DNA of 64,000 nt from Cannabis sativa (Eukaryota; Streptophyta; Magnoliopsida; Rosales; Cannabaceae): NCBI RefSeq assembly GCF_029168945.1, contig NC_083601.1, forward strand, positions 19,310,160-19,374,159, written 5' to 3'. Below, one piece after another: positions 11,312 to 21,559 of the stretch. The stretch's first letter is position 1, and every line of letters starts with the position of its first letter. The position numbers and the translations under genes are program-made. The notes beneath the pieces were generated by a model, which saw only the letters and a list, made by a program, of their open reading frames with translations, did no database searches and was not told where the DNA came from.

Positions 11312-12142
11312 AGTATACCTTAAATTGTATAGTTTACCGTTTAATTTGTTATATTTCTTGTTTATAGTAACTCAATATTGAGATAAAAAATTGGGCACGA
11401 GACATTTTTGTTTTGGGATGAAGTATTTTATAAGTGGTCGATTGAGATCACCTAATAACACAAACTAATTAGCCGAGTACAATAAAAACTAGTTGAACAA
11501 AGCAACTAGTCTTTTACTTCTACTTGTGGAAATCTATAATGATTATTTTCAAAATTTATGCTGAAAATTAATTATAGTTTAAATTTAAGAACACGAAGAG
11601 TTCACATGGGAAGTTGGTCACATATCTATATTTATTAGTTTAATTGTGTGATAGTGATTGGTGGGTTATGCCTAACTTCAATATTGTTAACCACTGTCTG
11701 CTGCCTAGACTTTATTAAGATTCTCTTTGCTTGTTGTACAAGACATTTACTTACTTGTATTATTCATTCCTTCCCTTCCTCTTCCTTTTATATATCATTC
11801 ACTTCGAGTATGAATGAACTCACAAGGCAAACACTGTTTAGTAAAGAGTAGAGCTCTAGTAAAAACATATGATAAGAATGCCAAAAATTAAAGTAACTTC
11901 TAAAAAAATTAAATCTATTTATAGAGAGCAAGAGCAAGATACAAAAAGAAGATTCAATACAAGATCTAAATATTGTATTAAATTTGACAAAAAAAATGTA
12001 TATTTGTTGCAATATTTCAATTCACAACAGCATTAATTTTAAGATGCAAAATTGCAAATTATAACAAAAATAAAATATCATTAATTATTATCAATAAATT
12101 ATTTAAATAATAGTTAATAAAAATATATATTAAAGTTTATTA
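11312..12142. other. Intergenic AT-rich DNA, nothing recognised
   Basis: No coding similarity, repeat ends or RNA gene is visible between the copia LTR and the MITE at 12143. Confidence 0.4.
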
Positions 12143-12313
12143 GAGCATCTTTAATGGAGTGTTATAAATATACTGTATACACATTTTTAGTTTATGTTTA
12201 TAAAACTGAACTCTAATAATTGTAGATAATGTGGTCTAAATTTAGCACATGCTAAAAATTGTGTCAAATTTGATACAAAATTAAAAATATAGCATAGATT
12301 AAATTTTACAATA

Positions 12314-13423
12314 TGTAAAGTCCTTTTTTGGCAAATTAGTTGACAAAATAATTTTTCCATTTATGGTAAGATTGATATGCATTCATCTTCGACTTCTTGC
12401 CTTATAAATTCGGATTGAAGTTGCTCTTTTCCTTGTTTGGAAAGTTGCACTTTCAGCTGAACTTTCCTTTGTTGAAAACTTCTCAAAAGGAAAGTTGTCT
12501 TTTTTAGGGAAACTTTGATTATTGACTTTTCCTTATTGATTTCGATTGTATCTTGATACAATCAGAATATCTAATCTGTTTTTGGCAGGAATCTAGCTTT
12601 GATAGAAGATCAGACCCGATTTTAGTAAGTTTCCCGATTCTGGTGTGATCTGCTGCGACAGCATCCGATTCTGATGTAGCAGATCGTGTTTTCTTAGGAA
12701 AGTTTTTGCACAGCTGTAGATTCGAACTTGTGGTTGCCTCTTTGGTTTCTATGTTCTATAAATAGAGCCTAGAGAGCAACCATTCGGATCACCTCTTCCA
12801 TTATTCATTTTTTGCATTTATCTTTTGAGAGAAGAGAGTGTTTCTTTGTTTTGTGAGAGCCTAGTTGTTCATTTAGGTTCTAGTTGTTTATTTCTGTTCT
12901 TACTCTGTCCTATAGGTTGTGAAGAACTACTTGATTGAACAAGAGATTGGTCTTCGGGAGAAGACTTGATAAAGCCTTACTTCGGGAGGAAGTAAGCACT
13001 TAGTCTTCGGGAGAAGACTTGTTGAAGCCTTACTTCGGGAGGAAGTAAGCACTCACACTTTAAAGACGAAGGGAGTTCGGGCTTGAAGGTGTTTCAAGAA
13101 GTCAGATTCATAAAGTGGATTACAAAGGATTGCGGCAATACTTTAGAGGGAGTCTAAACTTGTTTAAGTCAATTGTCTTTGTAATTTTGATACTTTATTA
13201 ATTGATTTCATTCTCTGGGCGTGGCCCCGTGGACTAGGAGTGTTCGTGAGAACACTGATACCACGTATAAATCTCTTGTGTCAAGTTATTTATTTTTCTG
13301 CAAATATTTTATATTCTGCCTGTTCTGTTTTGCTGTAGCAGAATCACTTTCTGCTACTGCAAACGCTTACAGTTTTTATATTTTCTTATATACAACTGAC
13401 ATTTGCAAAAACACGGTTTTTCA
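12314..13423 (+). mobile_element. Solo LTR, SIRE-like copia family (same family as 52361-53541)
   Basis: The segment starts TGTAAAGTCC and ends GGTTTTTCA exactly like the 5' LTR of the full-length copia, and is highly similar along its whole length. No primer-binding site follows, so it is a solo LTR. The flanking pentamers CAATA (12309-12313) and CACTA (13424-13428) differ at one base and are the likely target duplication. It has a TATAAATA box at 12757-12764 and two 53-bp hairpin units at 12949-13054, against three in the full-length element. The motif GGGCGTGGCCCCGTGGACTA lies near the 3' end. Confidence 0.9.
12949..13054 (+). repeat. Tandem hairpin cassette in solo LTR (2 x 53 bp)
   Basis: Each 53-bp unit contains two perfect inverted repeats: GTCTTC / GAAGAC around loop GGGA, and CTTACTTC / GAAGTAAG around loop GGGAG. 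The array lies about 190 bp downstream of the LTR TATA box, so it would be in the transcribed leader. Confidence 0.85.
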
Positions 13424-13642
13424 CACTACAATAAATATCATTTTTTAATTTATTCTTCTATCACTCATTAATATAACAAAGCTAATCTTACAACTATATA
13501 TTGGAGTCAAATATAACATTAGCTCATTTTTTTTAGTTAAATTATGCACAAATTTTACACCCTCCAATATTAGAGATGGTCTCATTAATTATTAATTATC
13601 AATGACTGTAATTAAAAAATTGTATGTATTATATGTTAAATT

Positions 13643-14529
13643 GGGTCCCCCTGAATCACTTGTTACGTACAACAGCTTAACAAAAAAGTAAAATACAACT
13701 AAGGCTCGTGATTCTCACTCACCAGACATAACAAACAACAACTATCCTAACTGAATTTCTGTTACAATAACAGAAATTCTTCTACTCAACTACTGTTGAA
13801 ATTAAACATCTATAAAAGCAGATAACCTCACCAATCGTAAGTAGGAGAGAGCGAAACCCAGATTCTTGTGAGACCCAATTGTAGAGAGAGGAGCTCCCGT
13901 GTGGAGCTCAGTGAGTTCATGTAAAGAAAAATACAAAGAGAGTTAGTGAGAGAAAATACAGAAAAAGAAGAAGAGAGAAAGAACTGAAATACCAGTCAAA
14001 GTTGTGACTTAGATTTCTTACCTGGTGTAATATTCTTCAAGTATAGTGCAGATTTGAGATTGTTCTTCAAGGCAAGCTCAAAGAGGACGTACCCCTAGAT
14101 TTAGGACGAACCTCTATAATCCCTGTGTTTATTTTCTCTATTTCTTTTATTGTGATGCGTATTCTTGTGTTTGTATGATGTTGATCTATTATCTAGGGTT
14201 TGATTGTTGGTAATATCAATCTGATTTGATCGAGAAGGGGGAATTTGTTTCCTAGGGTTCTTTCAAAGAAAGAAAGGGAGGAAGAAATCTGGTTTTGGAT
14301 CTTAAGGTTCTGGGATTGGTTTTTGAGCTAGGGTTGACTCACCTTGGTTCTTTTTGTTGCTCAGGTTTACGACAAATTGTTTTGGCTTAAACGATTTGTC
14401 GTGTGGACATTAACGACTTGTAATTTTTAACTAATTGGTTTCAATTATTTTGGTCAATTTTAATCCTGCTGTTTTTTATCTAGACATTGAGTTGGTTTAG
14501 AGCATTTTTGGAAATTCAACAAATCCACC
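13643..14529. other. Unassigned insertion-like segment with leader-like sequence
   Basis: The segment has a TATAAAAG-like box (about 13813), a purine-rich stretch (13920-13985), and sequence around 14060-14140 that resembles the R/U5 part of plant copia LTRs. A 15-bp direct repeat ATTATATGTTAAATT flanks it (13628-13642 and 14530-14544). No ORF is supported. It may be a solo LTR or a retroposed transcript; I cannot decide. Confidence 0.35.
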
Positions 14530-14707
14530 ATTATATGTTAAATTTGACATAAGATTTTTTTTTTAGGGAATAATTTGACACAAGATTTAGTAGACTATGG
14601 CTAGTTTATTCTCAATCTTATTGTTTTATATAGACTAAGAAGATGAAAGAGAACAATAGTCATTTATTATGGATGAACAAATAAAGCAATCATTTGATGG
14701 TTTATTG

Positions 14708-15936
14708 TGAAATTCCATATTTTAATATTCTCAGTTTAATTATTTAATTAAGTGATTAATTAAATGCGGAATAATGAAACTAGTACTGAAAACAGTTTTT
14801 CCGTAGTTACAGAATACAACTCTGTAACTCCAGAGAAACCCAGAAAAATAAACAATGCATAAAAGTAAAAACACACAAGATTTTTGTACGTGGTTTCAAC
14901 AATCCTTTCAGATTGTTACTAGTCCACGGGGCCACGCCCAGAGATAAGATTCATTAGATCGGTATCAAAAATACAAAGTAATTGACTTATGCATAAATAG
15001 ACTCCCTCTTATTGTATGCCGCAAGCTTGATGTATTCCACCTACTAACCGAATCTCGATAAAACTCCAAGAGCTCGAACTCCCTTCGATCACCTTGAAGA
15101 GTGCTTGAATCCTCCCGATTCAAGGCTTAAAGGCTATCTCCCGGAAGCCTATACAACCATCTCCCGAAGGTTGTGTGCTTGTATCATCCCGATGCAAGAC
15201 TTCAAAAGCAATCTCCTGAAAGCTTGTAAAAACCCTTCTCCCGAAGGTGTGCTTGTATCCTCCCGATGCAAGACTTCAAAAGCAATCTCCCGAAAGCTTG
15301 TAAATACCTTCTCCCAAAGGTGCACTGATGTTCTTCTTCGTTGTAGACTTGAATACAGACTCAAGACACTACAAACTACAAATAAACAGAGTAAGAGTCG
15401 AACAGCTCTTCTCTACATAACAAAGACACTCTTTCCTAAAGATATGAATACAATTCTAAGTGTTTGAAAGAGATACAAAACCTAGCTGCTATAAGATGTA
15501 TTTATAATGAATATACATCTTATTGACAGCTTACATTCGGTCTGAACAAGACCTCAGCCCACTAGAAACTTCCCTAAAATAATTCTTCAATCAGTCCAGG
15601 AATTTCCGTTTCTGTACCTACAGAATCGTGGGCAGTAACTACAACTTTCCTTTTATAGAAAAGGAAAGTTTAGCTCTGGTTTCCTCTTCAAGAAATCTGA
15701 TCTGAGAAAATGGGAAACTCAACACAGGATCAGATTTTTCAGTTGGTCGGATAAAAACGAAATGGGTAACCAAACTTACCGTTTTTACCTTTTTCCAAAA
15801 ATAAGAAAGCTAGACAACTTTCCTTCCAAGTTTGAATACACAAAATAGGAAACCATATTAAACACATACCCGCCGAAATTAATAGGAAATAATGAAATAT
15901 TTTTGTCAATTAAATATGTTAAAAATGGAAGTAACA
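14708..15936 (-). mobile_element. Solo LTR of a second SIRE-like copia family
   Basis: A perfect 5-bp target duplication TATTG (14703-14707 and 15937-15941) brackets a 1229-bp segment that reads TGTTACTTCC to GGAATTTCA on the minus strand. Its start resembles TGTTAGGTCC of the element at 52072, and it shares the motif AGTCCACGGGGCCACGCCCA (about 14921-14940 on the plus strand) with the other LTRs. A TATAAATA box is the complement of 15499-15506. Downstream of that box, in sense orientation, is a 74-bp-period array of inverted repeats (15102-15325). There is no internal region. Confidence 0.9.
15102..15325 (-). repeat. Tandem hairpin cassette, second LTR family (74-bp period)
   Basis: Inverted repeats with 8-bp stems and 5-base loops occur at 15104-15124, 15178-15198 and 15252-15272, exactly 74 bp apart. 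The stems are CTTGAATC / GATTCAAG and CTTGTATC / GATGCAAG (one G-U type pair). The sense loops are GGGAG or GGGAT. Between them are shorter hairpins, for example ACAACC / GGTTGT at 15153-15174 with a TCTCCCGA core. Confidence 0.85.
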
Positions 15937-15941
15937 TATTG

Positions 15942-17020
15942 TATTACCACATATTCAAAATTGTCGTTATCTAGTAGGGTTGTTTTCAATCGATAGGCAA
16001 AGACGATCAAATTATCAATGGAAAATCAATGAAAAATTAAATATAAAAAGAATAACATTGAGAGAGCACTTGAGGCAAGTCAGTAAAAGTGTGGTCATAT
16101 ATAGGCGCTATCTGTCTGAATTTAAAATCCCCCAATGTCCAAAAAAGAAAAAGTCAGACTAATGATGGAAATAAACAATTTTGGTTAGTAGCTAGGCCTG
16201 CATGTATATAATCAATTGTATAAGATGATGGCACAAAACTTCCAAAATGGCTAATAGAAAATGAGAAATGTAGCAAGTTATATTTAGATAAAAAAAAGAA
16301 ATAAGATATGTACAAGACTCACTGTATGACTACGAATAGTGATTTGATCAAAGTCTAAACCACCTACTCAAGTCTCTCCAAGTCCAACCCATCTACGTAT
16401 CCTAAAAATGATTATTAAACTATTACTTCATATTTTACCTTCCATTTCAGCATTGCTTTGCAGTTAAAAAACCTTCTACTTGCTCGTATTTTTTGACACG
16501 TGAAAAAGAGGATTGGTGTCCAACCACAAATCAATTGGGCATCCATACTCCATGTACATAACACTTGAACTTTACAAGTCCAAATTTAGGGCATATTCAA
16601 TGTAAGACCACATTTAATGATTGTTTAAATTTTTTAAATACTATATTTAATTAAAAGTATTCGACCACAATTTAAATAAATAACAAATAACAAATAAAAT
16701 AAAGTACCGTTGTTACTTTTGACTATATTATAAGATTTTTTATTTTAGCTAAAAAGTTAAATTAAGATCCACTTTATTAGTGAACAACTCCTAAATTCCT
16801 TCCACTAGAACTGCTCTTAGCACCCGAGTAAGGGATTCTTTGCAAAGAATGTCCCGAATCCATACAATGGAAATCTAAACATGTTATGCTCGGTGAGAAC
16901 GGATACGCGTGTCCACTTGCCTCTAATGATTTGGATAGTTACCTTGGAATTCCTTCCATACAACTAACAAAATGTCAAGTGGTGGTTCACTACTTGGCGT
17001 TTTTGCTATTTCTCATGGTC
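15942..17020. other. Intergenic AT-rich DNA, nothing recognised
   Basis: I find no coding motif, RNA gene or convincing transposon end in this stretch. Confidence 0.4.
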
Positions 17021-17148
17021 GAATATGTTGGGTTTTATGCCCTAAATAAAACTCATTTCAATATAATTAGATTTACTTATTAATATAGATCAGAAATAAC
17101 ATTTAATGTTGTATGGTTCACATGATTTATTTCATAATTATATGTACA

Positions 17149-17437
17149 CAGGGCCGGCCCTAAGCAAAGGCGGGCTAGGCCCGTGCTTAGGGCCCACACT
17201 TTTCAGGGGCCTAAAATAAAAAAATAAAAAATATTATTAGGCTTTTATTTTAGTAAAATTTAAGTGTATTATAAACAATAAATATTTATAGTTTAGTTGG
17301 TTGAGGTGGATGACATAATATCTAAGGTCATGGGTTCAAATCACATAATACTCTTCTTTTAAATTTTTTTATATATATTTTTTAGGGCCCCAAAATTTAA
17401 TTTGTCTTGGGCTCATATATTTTCAGGGCCGGCCCTG
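17149..17437. mobile_element. hAT-type MITE, TIR CAGGGCCGGCCCT
   Basis: This 289-bp element has inverted ends CAGGGCCGGCCCT and a perfect 8-bp target duplication TATGTACA (17141-17148 and 17438-17445), diagnostic of hAT. The interior is non-coding. Confidence 0.95.
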
Positions 17438-17607
17438 TATGTACATAATGTATGAATTCATCTGAAACCCTTTTCACATACTTGATCTTGTTTATTGTGT
17501 TGTCAACATATTGGAAAGTAAACATGACTATGTGAATAAAGTTTCCTAGATTTATCAGACAAAGGGTTTTACTGATATGATAATCTACAACAGAGTTTAC
17601 TTGCATT

Positions 17608-18885
17608 TAGGGCTGAACATCGGGCGGGTTTACCGGGTTTCGGGTTCGCGGGTTTCGGGTTCACGGGTTTCGGGTTCAAAAAAATGAAACCGAACCCGGA
17701 CCCGGATAGAGTACGGGTTGGCGGGTTGGTGGGTTGGCGGGTTACGGGTTGGCGGGTTTTAGTTGGCCAGGTTTACCGGGTTGGCGGGTTGACCCGGTCA
17801 ACTCTTTAAAAAAATAATTTTTTATTCAAAGATAAATTTACTCAATTATCTGACCTCAAAAGTCATTAACACCATGTTAGAACCAGAGTCTCTCAAATTT
17901 AATCCAATGGTTGTTCCATTGGGTTAAAGAACTTTAAATCTATATATCTCGTCTAAACTATTATTACTTCCATCATTGGTTCCAAACAATTGCATTTTTG
18001 TTCCTTTCTGGGGGAAACATTTTTTATATCATCCAGAAAACAACCAACCTGGAAATTTTCAAACAAAAACCCAGCAAATTAACAGAAACTCGAATTTGAA
18101 ACTGAAAAAAAAAAGGAGAAAACTGAAGCCACCATAACTGAATTGCTTGTGAGTCTCAATTATATTTGGAGGTTTGAGAGAGAGATGACCACTAAGGCCT
18201 TGTTCGAATGCCACATCAATAATAATCTTAATGGGTTGCTCAACAATAATACTTTGAAGAGTTCTTCTAGCCCATCATCATCATGATCATGAAGATATAG
18301 ATATCAAAGATCACGGCCCAAGCATTAATTTTATTAATCTTCTTTTCTTCATCATCTTTTTTTATGATATGATTTTTCAGGTTTTTAATTAATTGTATAA
18401 GTCTGTGTATGTTGATTTTGAGAGTTTGACTGATGATTACAGAACAGTAATTCAGATCTATATTTTGAGGGTTAATTTGTTTTTAATTGTATTGATGGAC
18501 TCTTGAATCTTGATCCATCAAATCATTGTATATGGTAATTAATATATAGAGAGCTATATATGGGGCGGTGAGTCTGGTTTGGTGCTCTGCCGTCTCTCTC
18601 TGTCAAGTGGTGAAGTTGAAAAACTAATATATAATATATTAATATGTAATAAAAAAAATAAAAATATATATATAATGTATTTACATGCGGGTTGGCGGGC
18701 GGGTTCGGGTTCAACCCGAAACCCGGTGTCCCCAAAAACTCAACCCGCGAACCCACCCGAAAGGCACCGGGTTGAACCCAACCCGCCCGAATATTTTTTT
18801 TAAAAAAAAGATTGCGGGTTGATTGGGTCGGGTCCGGGCGGGTTGGCCGGGTCCGGGTTGAACCCACTCAAAATGTTCAGCCCTA
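17608..18885. mobile_element. hAT-type element, TIR TAGGGCTGAACAT, with unrelated interior
   Basis: This 1278-bp element has 13-bp inverted ends TAGGGCTGAACAT and a perfect 8-bp duplication CTTGCATT (17600-17607 and 18886-18893). The related LTR B has the uninterrupted site with one CTTGCATT at 22075-22082, an independent empty-site proof. Both subterminal regions carry short GC-rich repeats of GCGGGTT and CGGGTTTCGGG. The interior from about 17930 to 18560 is AT-rich, compositionally different, and resembles a gene 5' end with a 33-codon ORF at 18185-18286. No transposase is present. Confidence 0.93.
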
Positions 18886-20511
18886 CTTGCATTTGGAGAA
18901 ATGCTATGTTCTTTCCAGAGCATTGGTTAAAGTAAAGCTCAGGTTGGATGAATGGAGTATGCATCGGAAGGGACCGATATTGAACTTTGACTTAGATTTA
19001 TTAAACTTACCGTAATATCTATTCAAGTCAATATCGCCTAGTTGATCCTAGATCAAATGATCTTAATCCTGTTATGATTAGGCTCAATCTCAAGAGGCTA
19101 TTCGTGTTCTTTGATTTGTTAGTTAAGCCTACTTTTAGGTCAGGGTGATACGTACATTTTGGGAACACGGTAGTGCAATTGAGTGGGAGCGCTAACATAA
19201 ACATGAAATCTATAGCTTCTATCTGGCGAATAGTAAGTAAAGGATGATCTCCTTCGAGCTTGACCAAACGAAAATAAATGGTGGAGTACTCATTTCACAT
19301 AAGCTGAAATATCATTTATACGGGGTTAAGTGTTTTAAGGATAAAATACATTGTAGGGTGTAACGGTAATCTAATCCCTTTACAGTGTAGATCATTCATA
19401 TAGAGGATCATTGATCAAATTAGGATTATAACAATGGATAACTAATGATGTGTCTATATGGTGGAACATATAGAGCATTCTATATACTGAGAGTGCAATT
19501 CTAAGTTCTATGCGTGGATTCAACGAAGAATTAATAAGTCAGTGAATTTAGGTTATAAATTCTTGATCTGCTTATTGGAAGCTTGGTTATTAGACCCATA
19601 GTTCCCCCACTAGTTGAGATAATATTGCTTGTAAGACTCATATAATTGGTTTTGATTAATCAATTATAATTCTCAATTTAGACTATGTCTATTTGTGAAT
19701 TTTTCACTAAGTAAGGGCGAAATTGTAAAGAAAGAGTTTTAGGGGAATATTTGTTAATTATGATACTTTGTATGGTTCAATTAATAAATATGATAAATGA
19801 CAACATTATTTAATAATTATTTATAGTTATTAAATAATTAGACTTGGCATTTAAATGGTTGAATTAGAAAATTGGCATTTTTGAGAAAATGAGATGCATA
19901 AGTGATAAAACTGCAAAATTACAAAAAATGAGGCCCAAATCCATATTGTATAGGGCCGGCTACTTTTATAGGGTTTTTCATCTGATATTTTCATTATTTT
20001 AATGCCAAATAATTCAAACCTAACCCTAGTGGAATGCTATAAATAGATAGTGAAGGCTTCAGAAAATTTACACTTAAATTTTTTACTTTTTCATTCAGAA
20101 AAAACTGAGCCTCTCTCTCTCCCTATCTTTGGCCGACAACTCCCTCTCTCTCTTCTTCCTAAAGATTTCGAAATACTTAGTGTTAGAGTAGTGCCCACAC
20201 ACAGCAAGTGATACCTCAATCATAGTGAGGAAGACCGTGAAGAAAGACATTCAACAAGAAGGAATTTCAGCATTAAAGAATCAGAGAAAGAGATCCAAGT
20301 TCAGATCTTGATAATACTCTGCGACAGAAAGGATACAAGGGTTAGATATCTGAACGGAAGGAGTCATATTATTCCGCTGCACCCAATGTAAGGTTTCTAA
20401 TACTTTATATGTGTTTATTTCATAATCGTTTTAGAAGCTCATATTTAGGGTGTTAATCAACATACTTGTGAGTAGATCTAAGATCCTGGTAAAATAATTT
20501 CCAACAGAACA

Positions 20512-21559
20512 TTACTAATATATAGAGGCTTTAGAGCAAGTACTTCTTTAAACAGATTAAGAGGTCTGATGGCTTAACGCAAGGCCATACATATGAGGTT
20601 CTATTTTAAAATCAATTATAATGAGTAGTTCATATTTTTATACACCACTCAATATTTTTAAATTTAATTCATGTGAAATAATATTGTCTAATATTTATCT
20701 AGTAACTCACCATGTTAGTTGGTTATTCAACTCTAATATATCTTAAACTTCATCAATGATCCCTCCCTTCTGGCTGCCTAGTTGAGTAATTACTGTAAAA
20801 GGTAAATCAATATGTGCAAATTACAAACTCCAAGAGAATTTGAAGTTTGGAAGCTAACTATGACTTGTATAGTAAGTTTTATTAACGATTATATCACCTA
20901 AAAAAAATGTTCATTGTCGTTTATATTTCAAGTTATCATTTGTATTTTTGACGAAAATTGCATCTTAAAAATAGGGGAATTATGAATTAATTTTTTTTTC
21001 CTAATAAGATGTTATTATTTTATTAAGAAAATTTTACAGCATAATAAACTAAATCTATGAAAAAATTACAAAACTACGTCAAAATAAAAAATATATATAT
21101 TTACGCTTTGAATTTTTTTATTTACAGAATACTTTTTATTAAAAAACTATTTTTTGGTTATTTTATAGTTTATTTATAATTGTATTATAGTTGTTATAGT
21201 ATTATTTTTCTAGTTGTTTTTATTTATTTTATAATTGATTTTATAGTTGTCGTGAGTTTGATTTCTCGATATTTTTCAGTTATTTTTTTACTTTTTATAG
21301 AACAAAGTGTATTTTGTAATTTTAAATAAACTTTATAAACATATTTTTATAAATAAATACTTCCGTCAGTAAAATTGTAAATAAAGCATAAAAAAAGTTA
21401 CACTCGGTTACGAGAATCGTGATAAACCTTGATAAGGTTACACTCGGTAATCCAACCACGATAAACCATAAGTAAGGCCTCATAGTAAAATAGACGCATA
21501 AGCGTAACACGTGGTGTCTATATAAAATAGACTTAAGATGTTGTATCATTAATAACATG
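20512..21559. other. Intergenic AT-rich DNA with a short local duplication
   Basis: There is no gene. Around 21396-21470 a segment containing GTTACACTCGGT and GATAAACC is repeated twice in tandem with divergence. Confidence 0.4.

Larger units (their letters stand above)
12143..13582. mobile_element. MITE split by a solo LTR
   Basis: The left end GAGCATCTTTAATGGAGTGT (12143-12162) has an imperfect inverted partner at about 13558-13582 (ACCCTCCAATATTAGAGATGG on the plus strand). Removing the solo LTR at 12314-13423 leaves about 330 bp of AT-rich, non-coding DNA of MITE size. The same end motif occurs in the element at 5452-5892. Confidence 0.55.
17026..20506 (+). mobile_element. Solo LTR A (TGTTGGGTTTTATGCC family), containing two hAT insertions
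   Basis: The segment starts TGTTGGGTTTTATGCCC and ends TTTCCAACA. The flanking pentamers GAATA (17021-17025) and GAACA (20507-20511) differ at one base. After subtracting the two hAT elements and their 8-bp duplications the LTR is about 1.9 kb, close to its relative at 21792-23674 (1883 bp), with which it aligns over the full length in the same orientation. No internal region or pol is present. The superfamily is uncertain; copia is likely from the end sequence and 5-bp duplication. Confidence 0.9.

Noticed and set aside
18523..18923. Overlapping ORFs on both strands rich in Pro/Arg/Gly
   Set aside because: They result from the GC-rich subterminal repeats of the hAT element.
19028..19267. 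Minus-strand ORF (79 aa) that recurs at 22217-22456
   Set aside because: It is conserved only because both lie in the same LTR family; no motif, and LTRs are transcribed on the other strand.
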